Assembly (NCBI GenBank): GCA_014773175.1
Contig: VXCM01000287.1
Location: forward strand, 53,056 to 117,055
Origin: Lucifuga dentata
Lineage: Eukaryota; Chordata; Actinopteri; Ophidiiformes; Bythitidae
Length of the DNA: 64,000 nt
Reading direction: 5' to 3'
The notes under the pieces: model-generated
Seen by the model: only the letters and a program-made list of their open reading frames with translations
What the model was told of the DNA's origin: nothing
Databases searched by the model: none
Translations under genes and position numbers: made by a program
Shown here: piece after piece, positions 12,408 to 23,310 of the stretch
How positions within the stretch are numbered: the stretch's first letter is position 1
Layout of the letters: each line of letters begins with the position of its first letter

Positions 12408-12408
12408 C
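12362..12408. repeat. (TG)n(CG)n alternating purine-pyrimidine tract
   Basis: There are 47 bp of uninterrupted alternation. About 19 TG units pass straight into CG units, ending 25 bp before the cebpa TATA box. Such tracts are the classic Z-DNA-forming sequence. Confidence 0.9.
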
Positions 12409-12470
12409 CCGCCCTCTCCTTTCCTGCTAGGCTATATAAGCGCACTTTGACAGCCGCTGAGGTTACAGAG
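12409..12470 (+). promoter_or_regulatory. cebpa: cebpa core promoter with TATA box
   Basis: GCCCGCCCTC (a GC/Sp1-like box) is followed by TATATAA at 12433-12439 in GCTATATAAGCGC. A start of transcription about 25-30 bp further on, near 12463, is inferred. The spacing to the coding region implies a leader of about 235 nt. Confidence 0.75.
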
Positions 12471-12537
12471 TAGCAGGAATCGTATCGACTCCCTGCCGCT
12501 TAAAACTGCTTCACTTCGCTCATAACTGGAATAATAA

Positions 12538-12699
12538 AATAATAATAATAATAACAACAACAACAACTATAACAAAACTGCAGAACTTCATTGCAGTCAA
12601 ACTTTGCTCCCCTCACCTGAGGACCTAACAGAGGACCCGTTCTTCTCCAAACTGGATTCCCGGAGCTCCTCACCATGCCTGCCCGGCTTTAGATTCTCC
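12538..12699 (+). other. cebpa: cebpa leader: open frame upstream of the main ATG
   Basis: The main reading frame has no stop for 54 codons upstream. It contains near-cognate starts, notably CTG at 12652-12654 with A at -3 and G at +4, which would add 16 residues. Mammals make an extended C/EBP-alpha from a non-AUG start, so an extended form is possible here but unproven. The (AAT)n/(AAC)n run at 12529-12573 lies in the leader. Confidence 0.4.
12675..12692 (+). promoter_or_regulatory. cebpa: cebpa upstream ORF (5 codons), translational control element
   Basis: CACCATGCCTGCCCGGCTTTAG encodes M-P-A-R-L-stop, ending 7 nt before the main ATG at 12700. It is the first ATG after the predicted TATA-driven start. 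Mammalian CEBPA has a 5-codon uORF (M-P-G-E-L, from memory) also 7 nt before its AUG. There, reinitiation after the uORF sets the ratio of full-length p42 to short p30. The uORF ATG has A at -3, a stronger context than the main ATG (T at -3, G at +4). The match in length and spacing makes function very likely. Confidence 0.85.
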
Positions 12700-13581
12700 A
12701 TGGAGCTTTCTAACCTGTACGAGGTTGCCCCCCGGCCCCTGGTGAGCAGCCTGAACCACGTCCAGCAGCCCTCCTCCGGCTACAGAGACCCGGCAGACCT
12801 CGGTGGCGAGATCGGAGACAACGAAACCTCCATCGACCTGAGCGCCTACATCGATCCGTCGGCTTTTAACGACGACTTCCTGGCTGACCTCTTCCACCAC
12901 AGCTCCCGTCAACAGGATAAACTGAAGCTGATGAGTGAGTACGATTCGGCTCCGTGCGGTCCGGGGCCCCAGCAGCTCTACATGCCCGGCTACATAGAGT
13001 CTAAGCTGGAGCCGCTCTACGAGCACAGCCCGCCCCGGATCAGACCCGTGCCCATCAAGCAGGAGCCACGGGAGGACGACGACATGAACCCGACCCTACC
13101 CCCGTCCTACCATCACCCACACCCGCACCCGCAGCAATACTCCCAGCATTCCCAGCAGCAGCAGCAGCTACCGCACCTGCAGTACCAAATTGCGCACTGC
13201 GCGCAGACCACCATGCACCTCCAGCCGGGTCATCCGACCCCACCGCCCACCCCGGTGCCGAGCCCGCACCAGCACCCGCACCAGCAGAGTCACATGAAGA
13301 TCCTGGAGCAGCAGCGAGGAGGGACAGGGAAGTCCAAGAAGCATGTCGACAAAAGCAGCCCGGAGTACAGGATGCGGCGGGAGCGCAACAACGTGGCGGT
13401 GCGCAAGAGCAGGGACAAGGCCAAGATTCGCAACTTAGAGACGCAGCAGAAGGTGGTGGAGTTGACCACCGACAATGATAGACTGAGGCGGAGAGTGGAG
13501 CACCTGACCCGGGAGCTGGACACGTTACGGGGCATCTTCAGACAGCTCCCCGACGGATCCTTCAAGCCCCTGGGCAGCTGA
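12700..13581 (+). CDS. cebpa: CCAAT/enhancer-binding protein alpha (C/EBP-alpha)
   Basis: This intronless 293-residue bZIP activator controls myeloid, liver and fat differentiation. The N-terminus [14 protein letters not shown] is the family start and fixes this ATG, although the frame stays open upstream to 12538. Transactivation elements are at about 45-65 ([21 protein letters not shown] region). LEPLYE is at 103-108. The sumoylation-type motif IKQEPRE starts at 119, with K120. His/Pro/Gln-rich stretches lie at 138-165. [20 protein letters not shown] leads into the GSK3-type sites at T180, T184 and S188. The basic region is at about 221-245 and the zipper leucines are L255, L262, L269, L276 and L283. 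M95, in MPG just before LEPLYE, is the likely p30 start. It is shorter than human (~358 residues) because the Gly/Ala/Pro-rich inserts are absent, as is usual in fish. Confidence 0.98.
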   Translation: MELSNLYEVAPRPLVSSLNHVQQPSSGYRDPADLGGEIGDNETSIDLSAYIDPSAFNDDFLADLFHHSSRQQDKLKLMSEYDSAPCGPGPQQLYMPGYIESKLEPLYEHSPPRIRPVPIKQEPREDDDMNPTLPPSYHHPHPHPQQYSQHSQQQQQLPHLQYQIAHCAQTTMHLQPGHPTPPPTPVPSPHQHPHQQSHMKILEQQRGGTGKSKKHVDKSSPEYRMRRERNNVAVRKSRDKAKIRNLETQQKVVELTTDNDRLRRRVEHLTRELDTLRGIFRQLPDGSFKPLGS

Positions 13582-14025
13582 GAGACTACTGGACCCACTG
13601 AACTGGAACCAGACTGGGACACTGCTGGATTTTTACTAATGGCTATACATGTAGTGTATGGATGGACTGTGAGCTGTGAGGAGACTGAGGCAGCTGAGGT
13701 GGTCACTGCAAAAACACAATTCTTTAACAAGTATATTTGTCTGTTACTGAGTCCTAAAAAAAAGAAAAATCTGATTTTGTCGACAAAACAAAACTTACTT
13801 TTTTTCTCAAGATAAATGAAAAATGAATCAAGCAGGTGACATTATTTCATCCTGTTTCCAGTAGAAATGACCGTATTCAACGAATAAGACTGAAAAAATT
13901 CTGTCAGTGTGGTGAGATATTACTTCTTCCCAGAACAGTTTCGTTTGTGTTTTCGGGAATTTCTTTACATGATTAAAACAATCAGAATGAAACAGGTTGC
14001 ACGATCAAGAAAAGACATTTGACTC

Positions 14026-14031
14026 AATAAA
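14026..14031 (+). terminator. cebpa: Proximal cebpa poly(A) signal AATAAA
   Basis: Canonical hexamer, about 445 nt past the stop codon, with T/G-rich sequence within 50 nt downstream. Confidence 0.5.
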
Positions 14032-15857
14032 ACATTTTGACATTTGTGCAGGAGTTTTGTATTGGAAACAAGCTGAATTAACATGTCGCCTGATTTTTGT
14101 TTTTTTTTTTTTTCANTTTTTTTTTTTTTTTTTCTAAGTGTTCATGTGCCTTTTCTTAAATTTTTTTGCAAAGTGATAAGCTCATCCCACTGCAGATCCA
14201 CAACAGAGGACTGACTGGTTGTTTTTGTGCCTTTCTTCCATACAGACTGTGTGCAGTGACACACACCCACATATCAGTGCAGCTAAGGTAGGGCAAAGGT
14301 CCCAAATCAGCCTGTTGTGCATGTTTCCCTTCAGTTTTTATACAACTTACCATCTCTATATCGTGTCCTGATGAACTAGAATTTGTGTTTTGAGAGGTAT
14401 GAAATGCAACGTGCACAGTGCTTGCATATAGGCTTTGTTTATCTGTGTACTTTTTTATTTTTATTTTGCAAAGACATAAAAATGCATGACTTTCTGCTTG
14501 TTTTGGTTCCCCTCCCCCCAGTTTGAGGTCCAAGTCCAGGCTGGCACTTGGATTCACAGGTTTGAAAGCTGTCTGATCGTAGGGGGTGGGAAACATGGAC
14601 AAAATTATTATTATGCATTATTTTGATATTCATATGTCACAATATTTATATTCAAAAATCATACGGTACAAGTTAAACTCTTGTTCACTCGTTCTGAGTC
14701 AGAAAGATTTAAGTGATTTAATAGGAAGAAAAATCCTATTATTTGCCAAAAATCAGTGTTCTCAAGTATTTAATACCTCATACTGGGACAGATTTTGGTG
14801 AAATGTAACTTTTCACTCATTTAGACGTGAGATTGAGAGATGAGATAAGCTGCTGTCAGCTGAAAACTTCGTATCTTCCTTGCTTTGGGGATTTTAGGCC
14901 TTAATGAAGGTTTACATTCTCCAGAACATTTGAATGTTGACAAAACGCTGCTCAGCTCCCTCTGAATAATGAAAAATGCATCACAATCTATGTGAAACAT
15001 TTCTGAATTCACCAATACAAAGCAAACATTTTGGAGATACAATGTTTTTACCTGACAATGAGGTGAGAAGCTCACTAAATGAAAATATGTGAATTATCAC
15101 CTAGCTCTTTTACATCTGATCGTGTGACTTTATGCCAAAGCAAAAGAAAAAAAAAAAGACTGGAATTGAAACTGTGGTACCTGCTTCATGATGTCACTGT
15201 CCAATGAAAACCACATATCTCCAACATGTTACACAAGCTCAGAAATTCAGCCTGGATTTTTAGGATTTTATGAGCTTGAAGAGATTTTGGAAAACAGAGA
15301 GTTTCAATCTTTAAAATATATAAACAGAAAAATACCACACTTGGTGTTGCGTGGTTTCTCCTGGACAGAGATGATAAGCAGTTTTCTTGTATGCACTATA
15401 TGTTGTGGAATGAAGCACAGAGTCACCTTTGACACATGGGTACTGATCTGAAAACAAACATGAAAAAACGCCTCACTCTATATAGATATATTTATGTGTA
15501 ATTGATTCTGAAAAAATACAAAAGCTAAATGTGAAAAGAGTTTCTATGCAATGTGCCTCTTCCTCTATTCCAATGTTAATTCATCACAAATGTGTGCTCG
15601 TGCGCGCACACCAAGTGCCTTTTGGTAGTATGAGGTGACCTTTGACTTCTTGCAGATGTGCTTGTTATCCACTGTTTTCTGTCATGAAATTAAAAAAAAA
15701 AAAAACTTAACAGCAAGAAAAACAGAAGCACATTTCGTGGTGTTTTTTTTTTTGTTTTACAAACTCCGATGTTAAAGCAATGTTTCAAAGTTAACATCTC
15801 AATTGTAAAATAAGTCTATACATAATTATATATAATACAAAAAATCTGAATTAACCT

Positions 15858-15863
15858 AATAAA
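15858..15863 (+). terminator. cebpa: Distal poly(A) signal AATAAA with GT-rich element
   Basis: The hexamer is followed 20-40 nt later by TTTGGTTTTTGTGTGTCTTT, a textbook downstream element. It may be the major or an alternative end of cebpa. Confidence 0.5.
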
Positions 15864-15880
15864 AGAGTCTGTTTTATCAG

Positions 15881-17505
15881 ATTTGGTTTTTGTGTGTCTT
15901 TCTTGGTGATGTAATGTTGGCTTCAGGCTGTCACAGATTTCGCTGCATCCATTGGGGGGCGCTCACAGGACTCTTCCAAATAACATCAGTTAATCGGATT
16001 TCTCTTCATTCTTCTCCAGAGGAAACCTAAAAGTGCCTATCAGTCAATTTTGACCAAATAAATTCCAGGTATATTCACACATGTAAAGAATTGTTTGTGT
16101 TTGTCAGCTGATTCTAATGAAAACTATCCACCTGGTTACTAACATGTTTACAAACATTATCAATGTAAATATTAACAATGAAAACAACTCAGATTTTGTT
16201 GTTTACTGTTAGTCCTTGAGCAAGCTGTCAATCAAGTTAAGATCGATGGATCACTTATTAGACCTTAAATGTTGTCACCTTCATCTTCATCCAATGCTCA
16301 GCAACAAACACATTATGAAAATCGACATCTCATGAAGCCATTTTGTCTATTATTGAATCAACAAGTGAAAAAAACCTGACAGTACAGTGGGATTATTAAC
16401 CTGTTTCAAACACAAATCAACTTCTTTCGGGAATTTTTTCGAAATGGTTGCATTTTTTTGACCGTTTTGCAGTGATCTGCCCTATTCGGTCTTCTGTTTT
16501 CAGATTGTGACATTAACTTCTGGAAAATTCCTTGAATGTGTTGATTTGATTTGAAGAAAACCATGCTTTCAAAATATAAAATATTTATTCTGAAAGAGAT
16601 ATTTAGCAGTGCAGAATGTGTGATGGTAAAATTTATTTTGTACATTTTCATAGCGTGTCAGTATCACTTTCCAGATTAACCTCCTTAATTCTTGATTTTT
16701 CATTTTAATTTCTCATTCTAGTTCTTTTTTCTTTTTTTTTTTATACAATTTTAAATAAACTATCTTCTATCTTCTTAGACAGTATCATATAATAAACAGT
16801 ATAAGGCACAACTTGTTCCAGCGGTTCGGTGAAGCATCCTTTCCCTCTCTGCCACAGTTTTCCTTCCTTCCTCCTTCTTTCATTTTTCATATTTTCTTCT
16901 CTCTCTCTATCCTTCTGCACTTTTTGTCTTCCATACCACTTTATTTCTTCCTGATTTACAGTATAGAAAAAAGACAGGTGAAATTGACACAGTAGTAGAC
17001 TGAATGACACTGATGATCAGTTCTTTGGTGTAGAATGCTTAAAGGTGATGCTGTACCGGCAAAATAATAAACAAAACTAGAAAATAATTATAAATATATA
17101 AAAACAGTATAAATAAGAGATGAAGACAGCAGAAAGCAGCAGAAATGATCCCTGGCAGAGACTCTGGGAGAGAACTGATGACTTCCAGATGTTTCTGACA
17201 GGATCACTGACTGACTGAAATATGGCTTATTAAACATGAAATATGTGCCTGTAAATAGTCAAGATGACAATGCATCTTCATAACATCATAATAATATAAA
17301 ATGCAGGAATTTTGACAAGGACAGAACCAGGCTTTAACGGAGGGGACATTTTGGCGCAAGGAAACCTGGTTTTAATGTTCAGATGCTGTATCAAGTGCTA
17401 AGTTCTAATATTCAGTGTAAGATGAAAAATGTTAATTTTACTTTAAAATTACACTCTTAGTGAATCCTCATATTCTTCATTCTGCTAAAATTCAGACAAG
17501 AATGA
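15881..17505. other. Intergenic DNA, no gene seen
   Basis: AT-rich, apparently unique sequence. Short frames occur at 16406-16651 and 16741-17010 on the minus strand but show no motif or codon structure. No transposon end was recognised. Confidence 0.5.
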
Positions 17506-17519
17506 CAGTGTTTGTTTTT

Positions 17520-17705
17520 TTTTTTTAATCTGTGTAGCTCAGGACTGTTTAGCATAGTTTAGCACAAAGACTGGAGGTAAGGAGAAACTAGCAGTGCTAG
17601 CATAGTTCACTTCTATTTACCTCTAGTCTTTGTACTAAACTATACTAGCACTGCTAGCATAGCTTAGCATAAAGAATGGAAACAGAGGGAAACTGTTAGC
17701 TTGGT
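17520..17705. repeat. Dispersed TTTAGCATAGTTTAGCA repeat, copy 1
   Basis: GTTTAGCACAAAGACTGGAGG is mirrored by CCTCTAGTCTTTGTACTAAAC about 60 bp later, and the motif recurs as TTAGCATAAAGAATGGAAAC. A diverged relative is at 39735-39840 (ACTCAGCACAAAGACTAAAAGC). A MITE-like fish repeat. Confidence 0.55.
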
Positions 17706-19040
17706 TCAATGATAAGTGAAACAAATACATTTTCCAACAACTCTTAATCTGAATGAAATACATTGTATGATTTATTGGACAGGTGTAGAAATAGAAATGA
17801 AAAAAAAAAAAACGGACATTGAGATTTTAGGAGCACTTAGTAGCATGGAGCTAACTGATGTGCTGGAGCTCAGAGTCCTTCACATGTGCCCTATAACAAC
17901 ACAACGAAAGCAGAAGAATGGTTTTTTGTATGAGCCCAGGAAAAAATGTTGTGTTTTCTTTATTACTGTGTTAATGTTTGGAGAGAGAGTGAGAGTGAGA
18001 GAGAGAGAGAGAGAGAGATGCTAGCCAATTTGTCTTCCAGCGGATGGAAGACATTAGCCTGTTAGTGTCTGGAATTTCTCTAACAGTTTCTTTCTTTTTT
18101 GGTATTCTTTCCTTTTGTTTTCTAGCAGTCTTCTGCTGGCTCCTTCGTTTGCCCCTCACTTGCTCTCCAGGACAGCCTTGGCTCGAGTGGAGTTTGAATA
18201 ATCCACTCACACGGATGAGTGAGTGATTCTGATTTTTTTTGGCCCTGACACATCACATCGTGTTTAGGCTCTAACTGCTGGCTGTGCCGTTCGGTGGGAG
18301 AGTCCAGCCAGAGCCATGTGCACACAGGTTTGTAAGGGGTTGTAGGTGTGACTCAGTCTCACCCTGTGGGAGGGTGGTGGNGGGGGGTTAGCTCCTCTCC
18401 ATTGTCTCCCCAAAAAACAGAAACTTTCAAGCCAGCTTGTTATCAGGTCACTGTTTTCCCAAAATAAGCTCAGAGGGAGAATGACTTTACACCTTTCCAT
18501 GACCTTTCCATGACTGTACTGATCATCTGTTTAATTAGCTTAACTTCCTATAGTATAAAGTCATTTTGTAGTTTTAAGTTTTCATCGAGTTTGTCTTTTA
18601 TTTACCACATAAAACCTTCATGGTAAGAAATCCTTCATTAGACAGGACTACAGTATAAAATAAGACCTCAAAATGGAATTTTACTGCCCTTAAAGTCATG
18701 TTTGTGGTTAACTCTGTGTGTGTGTGTGTGTGTGATACAGTTGATCAAATATGATTTTCATATGACAAGTCTATATTTTCAAAACAGTTATTGTCTGGAA
18801 TTTTCTGAATTCAATAACTTGATTCAATAGCTTTCTAGTATTTATAATTTATTTTTCATTCTTTTTTTTTTAAGTTTTTCAAAGATTTACTTGTAGAATT
18901 TCTTTCCCTTACATTTTTTAATGCACTCAAGAAAGAAAGAAATTTTACTGATACAAGTTGAAAATTGACTTGACTTTAGACTCCTCAGGGCTAAGACATC
19001 TAGAGGGAATTCTTAAAACACAGCATCAGATTTAACATGT
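17706..19040. other. Intergenic DNA with (GA)n and (GT)n microsatellites
   Basis: (GA)n at 17981-18018 and a short (GT)n at 18715-18734. One N lies in a G run near 18381. No credible gene. Confidence 0.5.
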
Positions 19041-19043
19041 TGA

Positions 19044-19375
19044 TAAGTGTCACACAACCATTTTTGCACATAAATGCCTGTTACAGCATCTTTTAGCTGG
19101 ACGGTAATATTTACTTATTAACATGTTGAGGAAGTGATTCATAAAACACACTGTCACACAAAAGTTCAGACTTGTTTCAGTCTGACAGTAAATTTCAACG
19201 GTATGAAATCTGAGCGACATTTTAAACTGTACTTGCCTCACATCTGTTAGTGATCAATACATTTGATAGATAAGCCCACTCAGCTGATCAGTTTATTTAA
19301 ATGGTGACTTTTGATCCAATGTCAACACATTCTGGTGGCACTGCACCTCTTCCTCAACCGTCCCTCTGCACTCTG

Positions 19376-19425
<50 letters not shown>
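19044..19425. mobile_element. GGGCC-ended MITE, truncated copy 2 of 3
   Basis: Aligns by eye to the interior of 834-1662: AAATGCCTGTTACAGCATCTTTTAG, TCAACGGTATGAAATCTGAGC, then TTAGTGATCAATACATTTGATAG. The left terminus is missing and the right end runs into a (CT)n(CA)n microsatellite (19376-19425). Confidence 0.6.
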
Positions 19426-19750
19426 GGGTGAAAGGTAAAGATATAAGATATGAAGACAGCATGAGCCTGTGTGCATGTGTGTCACCATGTGTGTTAACCG
19501 TGTCATGTTGGGGTTGTAAGAATGGATGTCCAGATGGTTCACGTCCTGACTCTGAACAGCAGTCAGCGCTAGTTTCCTTTAAATTGTGGTCAAACAACAC
19601 AAAACACAAACAACACAGAAAATTAAAGAGTGTATTGAAATATTGTCTGAAGATGCCTGTTTTGGAACAACATGTTTGGGATCAAGCTGATCAGTGAATT
19701 CAGCTGGTATAGCATGTTGGACAGCTATGGTGCTCAGTGAGACATTGAAG

Positions 19751-20262
19751 TTAAAGGACCATACCGGCAATTGTGCATGTTTGTGCCCAATATGGACAAC
19801 CTGCATATACATGTTAGGTTACTGACAACCAATTTCGAAAACATAAAACAGTATTTTAGTTTTCCTGTGATTTTTTTCAAATCCTCTTATCTTTCAAAAT
19901 CAAATGTTCAGGTGATACACCCACCAATGTTTCACCTTCTAACACTTACGTATCATTGTAGAAGGCATGGTCATTTTCATTTCTCGGTAAAAGCCGTCTC
20001 CTCCTGGGACTATATTTTGTGGCAGAGACTTAAATCATCTTCTGTGCAGCCCTGTGTTGGATCAGTTAAAATTACTTCAACAAAAATCTTAATAGACATG
20101 TTTGCGTGGAATGAACTAAAACCAATGGCAGTCTGAAAGGGAGGAAAAACAATTCTGAAATTTACTGCTAAAATAGTATATTTTGGGAAACTGTTGTCAG
20201 TAACGCAACGTGTATGCAGATTGTATATATTGGGCTCAAACATCCACGATCACTGGTATTTA
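19751..20262 (+). mobile_element. TTAA-flanked MITE family, copy 1 (right end degraded)
   Basis: Begins TTAA|AGGACCATACCGGC and ends with the inverted GGGCTCAAACAT...CACTGGTAT, after which the last ~10 bp of the terminal repeat are lost. The interior matches copies at 60253-60843 and 61635-62481, including TCCTGGGACTATA. The TTAA target site suggests a piggyBac-type helper transposase. It has no coding capacity of its own. Confidence 0.65.
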
Positions 20263-20534
20263 TTTCTATAAACAGTTAGCATGGCTACCAGCAAGTTCAT
20301 TTATATCTCATTAAAGCTCATTAAATATCTTAAACACTGGGTCTGAAACATCTAGCACTGCATGCATTACATAGAATGATGCTTCTTGATCCAGAACTAC
20401 AGTAGGATCTGTCACAACATGTTGGAATTACACTTGCAGGACTGCACATGATATTTATGAACTTGGACAAGATCTTAAAACTCTGACCCCATCAATACTG
20501 TTAATTATAGATGATTTTACTGAAATATTTTCAA

Positions 20535-21080
20535 GCAGGAACCACTTTGAATTACTGTAAATGCTCTAATAAAAACTGGTATTCAAATAATGGCCAATAT
20601 CTAATTATAGCCGGGGGGGNNNNNNNNNNNNNNNNNNNNNNNNNNNNNNNNNNNNNNNNNNNNNNNNNNNNNNNNNNNNNGGGGGTGAAGTCAAAAGGAA
20701 GAAATAAAGGCCGGTCTCAAATAAAGGCCAGGCTTGGTGTGTATCTATTACTGGCCCAGGTAGATGTTAGCATAATTATTAATATGACTAATTTTCAATT
20801 TGTTGAGAGTTGAGAGTTTCGCATCACACCACGCATCCATAAACAGCCGTTACAGGGATGCAGCCTTATTTTCAGCACAGCAACAAACTCATTATTCCCA
20901 GAGGGTTTTAAAAGAAAATTGAAGGACTAACTTTTCCACAGTCAAGGGAAACTTTGGCGAGAAGCATGGAGATTATATACATATATAGTTTAAAATTAGA
21001 AGTAAAAGCCTGCCTCAAATAAGGCCTGGATCTCTCTGCAGTTGAGGAAAATAAAGGCCCTGGCCACTTTTTGAGCATAA
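20535..21080. repeat. AAATAAAGGCC repeat region with assembly gap
   Basis: Repeated motifs CAAATAATGGCC, AAATAAAGGCCGG, TCAAATAAAGGCCAGG, TCAAATAAGGCCTGG and AAATAAAGGCCCTGG suggest a DNA-transposon family with subterminal repeats. The left part abuts an N gap. Confidence 0.5.
20620..20680. other. Assembly gap (61 N)
   Basis: A run of N flanked on both sides by G runs. Confidence 0.98.
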
Positions 21081-22225
21081 TAATGCTAAAGAAAGTTCAC
21101 AAATAGAGCAGCTGTAACTGGAAAGGGTTCAGAATATAAGATATAAGACAGGCAGCAACACCAAGCTAGCCAATCAACTGTCTGATTGACTTTGTGTCTA
21201 TGGGGAGGGGGGANAGGGGTACTTGTTGTGGTTATTTTCAGGTTCTCCTGTTGTTTGCTGTCTCAAAGTGCTTGAGTTTGGTGGATATTTGTGTGGAGAG
21301 TGTGTCAGCAGCCCCGTGGATTTATCTGAGCTCTGTTTGGATATCCACTTGTTCTATTTGCCTCCGTTTAAACATTAACCGGCTCTTTTCATTGACTGAG
21401 CAGCACTTTACTGAGCATTCGCCCCACTGAAAGGCCACTCAGGGTTTTCTCTGTTTACTCTCTGATAGAAAACTATTGGAGGACTGAGCACAGGTCATGT
21501 CACATAGACTTTAACCCTCCACAGTCTGAAGATAATTTCTGCCATTTTACTTTACTTACTCTTCGTATTTGTCTTTCATTTTCCAACCAAACCCTACACT
21601 GTAAAAAAAAAAAAAAAAAAAANAAAAAAAAAAAAAAAAAAAGACAAATGTGCATGTGAAAATTTGGGACATTTCAGACAAACCTGCAAACAGCAAATAC
21701 GTTTTTGCAATTTTTTGAGAGAAGGAAGTGAAATGTTTGTTGTTTTACAGCATGTATGTGGATCACGTGACAATCAAGTGTGGAAGAATTTTCAAGAATC
21801 AATATTTTTAAATCTTTTTTCTTAGGATTTTTCAGTCTTTTATAAAATAAATAATTCTGCAATAAAACAAAGTTAATGTCAATCCAAATTAGTCTGTTAC
21901 TATCCATTGTTCATCCTCCACGGGACTGAATGACCTCGTCCACTTCAGTCCACTGACAGAAACGTGTGTGAAATGTTCTTATTGTCCTCTTGGATCAGGC
22001 GACTTCAACAAAAAGTCTCATAACAGGCAAGTCTTTTGTGACAAGTTTGTCACAAAGAGCTTTTTTCAGTGAATAAAAGTGTTTGAAAAAGCTTGAAAAA
22101 GTTTTAAATTAAAACAGAAGGCCATTAATGAGACAGTTAACCACAGGACCAGATATATGAAGTCAGTTTTTTTTAATATATTTTCTGTGTAACCCAGCAT
22201 AAACAAATCATCTCTGATACCACAG
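21081..22225. other. Intergenic DNA, no gene seen
   Basis: Poly-A of about 40 bp with an N at 21601-21641. No convincing ORF or transposon ends. Confidence 0.45.
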
Positions 22226-22229
22226 TTAT

Positions 22230-22680
22230 TTGAAATTTATGCTGGTCGGCATCATTGGCAGCCTTCAGAGCTGAGCGAGGAACAAAGAGAGAGAAAGAGA
22301 AATATATATCTGCCTGTTTATACAGTCACTGAGTGGTTGGCATTTATTGGCTCTGTATGAAGCTATGAGGAACATTCGTGAGGCTCGGAGGGGGAAATAT
22401 TTGTTTTGGTGTCATTCTGCAGCTTATTTTATGAGCCAGTCACAGGAGATTGATTGTAAAACCGCCGTCAGCTAACATGCTGCGTTTGATGGAGATTTTT
22501 TTAATGCCAAGGCCTCGTTCTCCCATCCGCAGCCGCCTTAACTTGTTTGTGGCTCTTTTGGATAAGACTCAGCACATTTCTGTTCATGTTGCATCCCATC
22601 ACCGGTTTGATCCTCGGATGCGCGCTTTGCATTCATTCTGGCAGTTCAATTAACTGGATGAAATTTGGAGACAAGAGATA
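22230..22680. promoter_or_regulatory. Candidate conserved noncoding / enhancer-like block
   Basis: About 450 bp of non-repetitive, balanced-composition sequence in otherwise repeat-rich DNA, with AT-core motifs (TTTATTGGC, TTTTTTTAATGCC) and CAGCCGCC. A 67-codon plus-strand frame exists but has no family resemblance. Assignment as regulatory is inference from composition and the gene-desert position only. Confidence 0.25.
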
Positions 22681-23189
22681 GAGCTTTAAAGCTGTGATTT
22701 ATGCTTCTTCGTGATAATAACAGATTTAAATGTTACTGATATGTAATTTTTCAGGTGCATCCATAGTTTGGAGGTCTGGTGATCTGTTTGCTTCTCGGAG
22801 ACCTGACATGCAGATCTGGACAGAATGTCAAGTTGTTTTTTTTTTTGTTTTGTTTTTTTAATTCCCGCAAATCTCTTTGTGCAGTTTTGAATTGTCCAAA
22901 AGGAGTGGAGGATTGTGGGAGTGCAGGAAGTTTCTGTTTGTTGTTCCTCTGGTGGGGACATAAATGTCACATGTACAGGGTTGGGAGGGTTACTTTAAAA
23001 ATGCAATACACCATTATCTGTATCTGTTCAGTCAGCTAAATTATCTGTATCCATGTTCATACTCAGAATGGGTGGGGCTTAAACCGGAAGTTGGTATTTT
23101 AAACCTGACATGGATCTGTGTTGATCAGAAGTGGTCGGTGTGTGTTAGGTGTGTGGCTGGCCTATCATGGAATGATGTGGATACAGCAA

Positions 23190-23310
23190 CCCAATGAGGA
23201 TTTTCCTTCAACATGAGTACGAATATTGACGCATTTTACTTGGATGGTACTCGTACTCGTATAAAGTGCATTATTCGTAATGGATAATCATTTCACCCGA
23301 GTACTTGGCT
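23190..23310. repeat. Dispersed 'ACTCGTACTCGTATAAAG' fish repeat fragment
   Basis: Contains GGTACTCGTACTCGTATAAA followed by ATTATTCGTAATGGATAATC and CGAGTACTTGGCTCATCC, a combination I recall from dispersed repeats in fish genomes. Ends are not defined. Confidence 0.4.

Larger units (their letters stand above)
13582..15880 (+). other. cebpa: cebpa 3' UTR (extent uncertain) with alternative poly(A) signals
   Basis: AATAAA at 14026-14031 is followed by T/GT-rich sequence and would give a ~470-nt 3' UTR. A second AATAAA at 15858-15863, followed by a strong GT-rich downstream element (GGTTTTTGTGTGTC), would give ~2.3 kb. A poly-T run with an N lies at about 14099-14134. There is no second gene. 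The antisense ORFs in this stretch look spurious. Confidence 0.5.

Noticed and set aside
12604..12699. Starting C/EBP-alpha at the TTG at 12604
   Set aside because: TTG is an unlikely eukaryotic start and the conserved N-terminus begins at the ATG at 12700.
13290..13730. 146-codon ORF antisense to cebpa
   Set aside because: It is a shadow of the bZIP coding region on the opposite strand, with repetitive Ser/Leu composition dictated by the sense codons.
14156..14602. 148-codon minus-strand ORF
   Set aside because: Lies opposite the possible cebpa 3' UTR, with no motif, promoter or codon pattern.
19311..19697. 128-codon plus-strand ORF
   Set aside because: It runs from a MITE through a (CT)n(CA)n microsatellite with no family resemblance.
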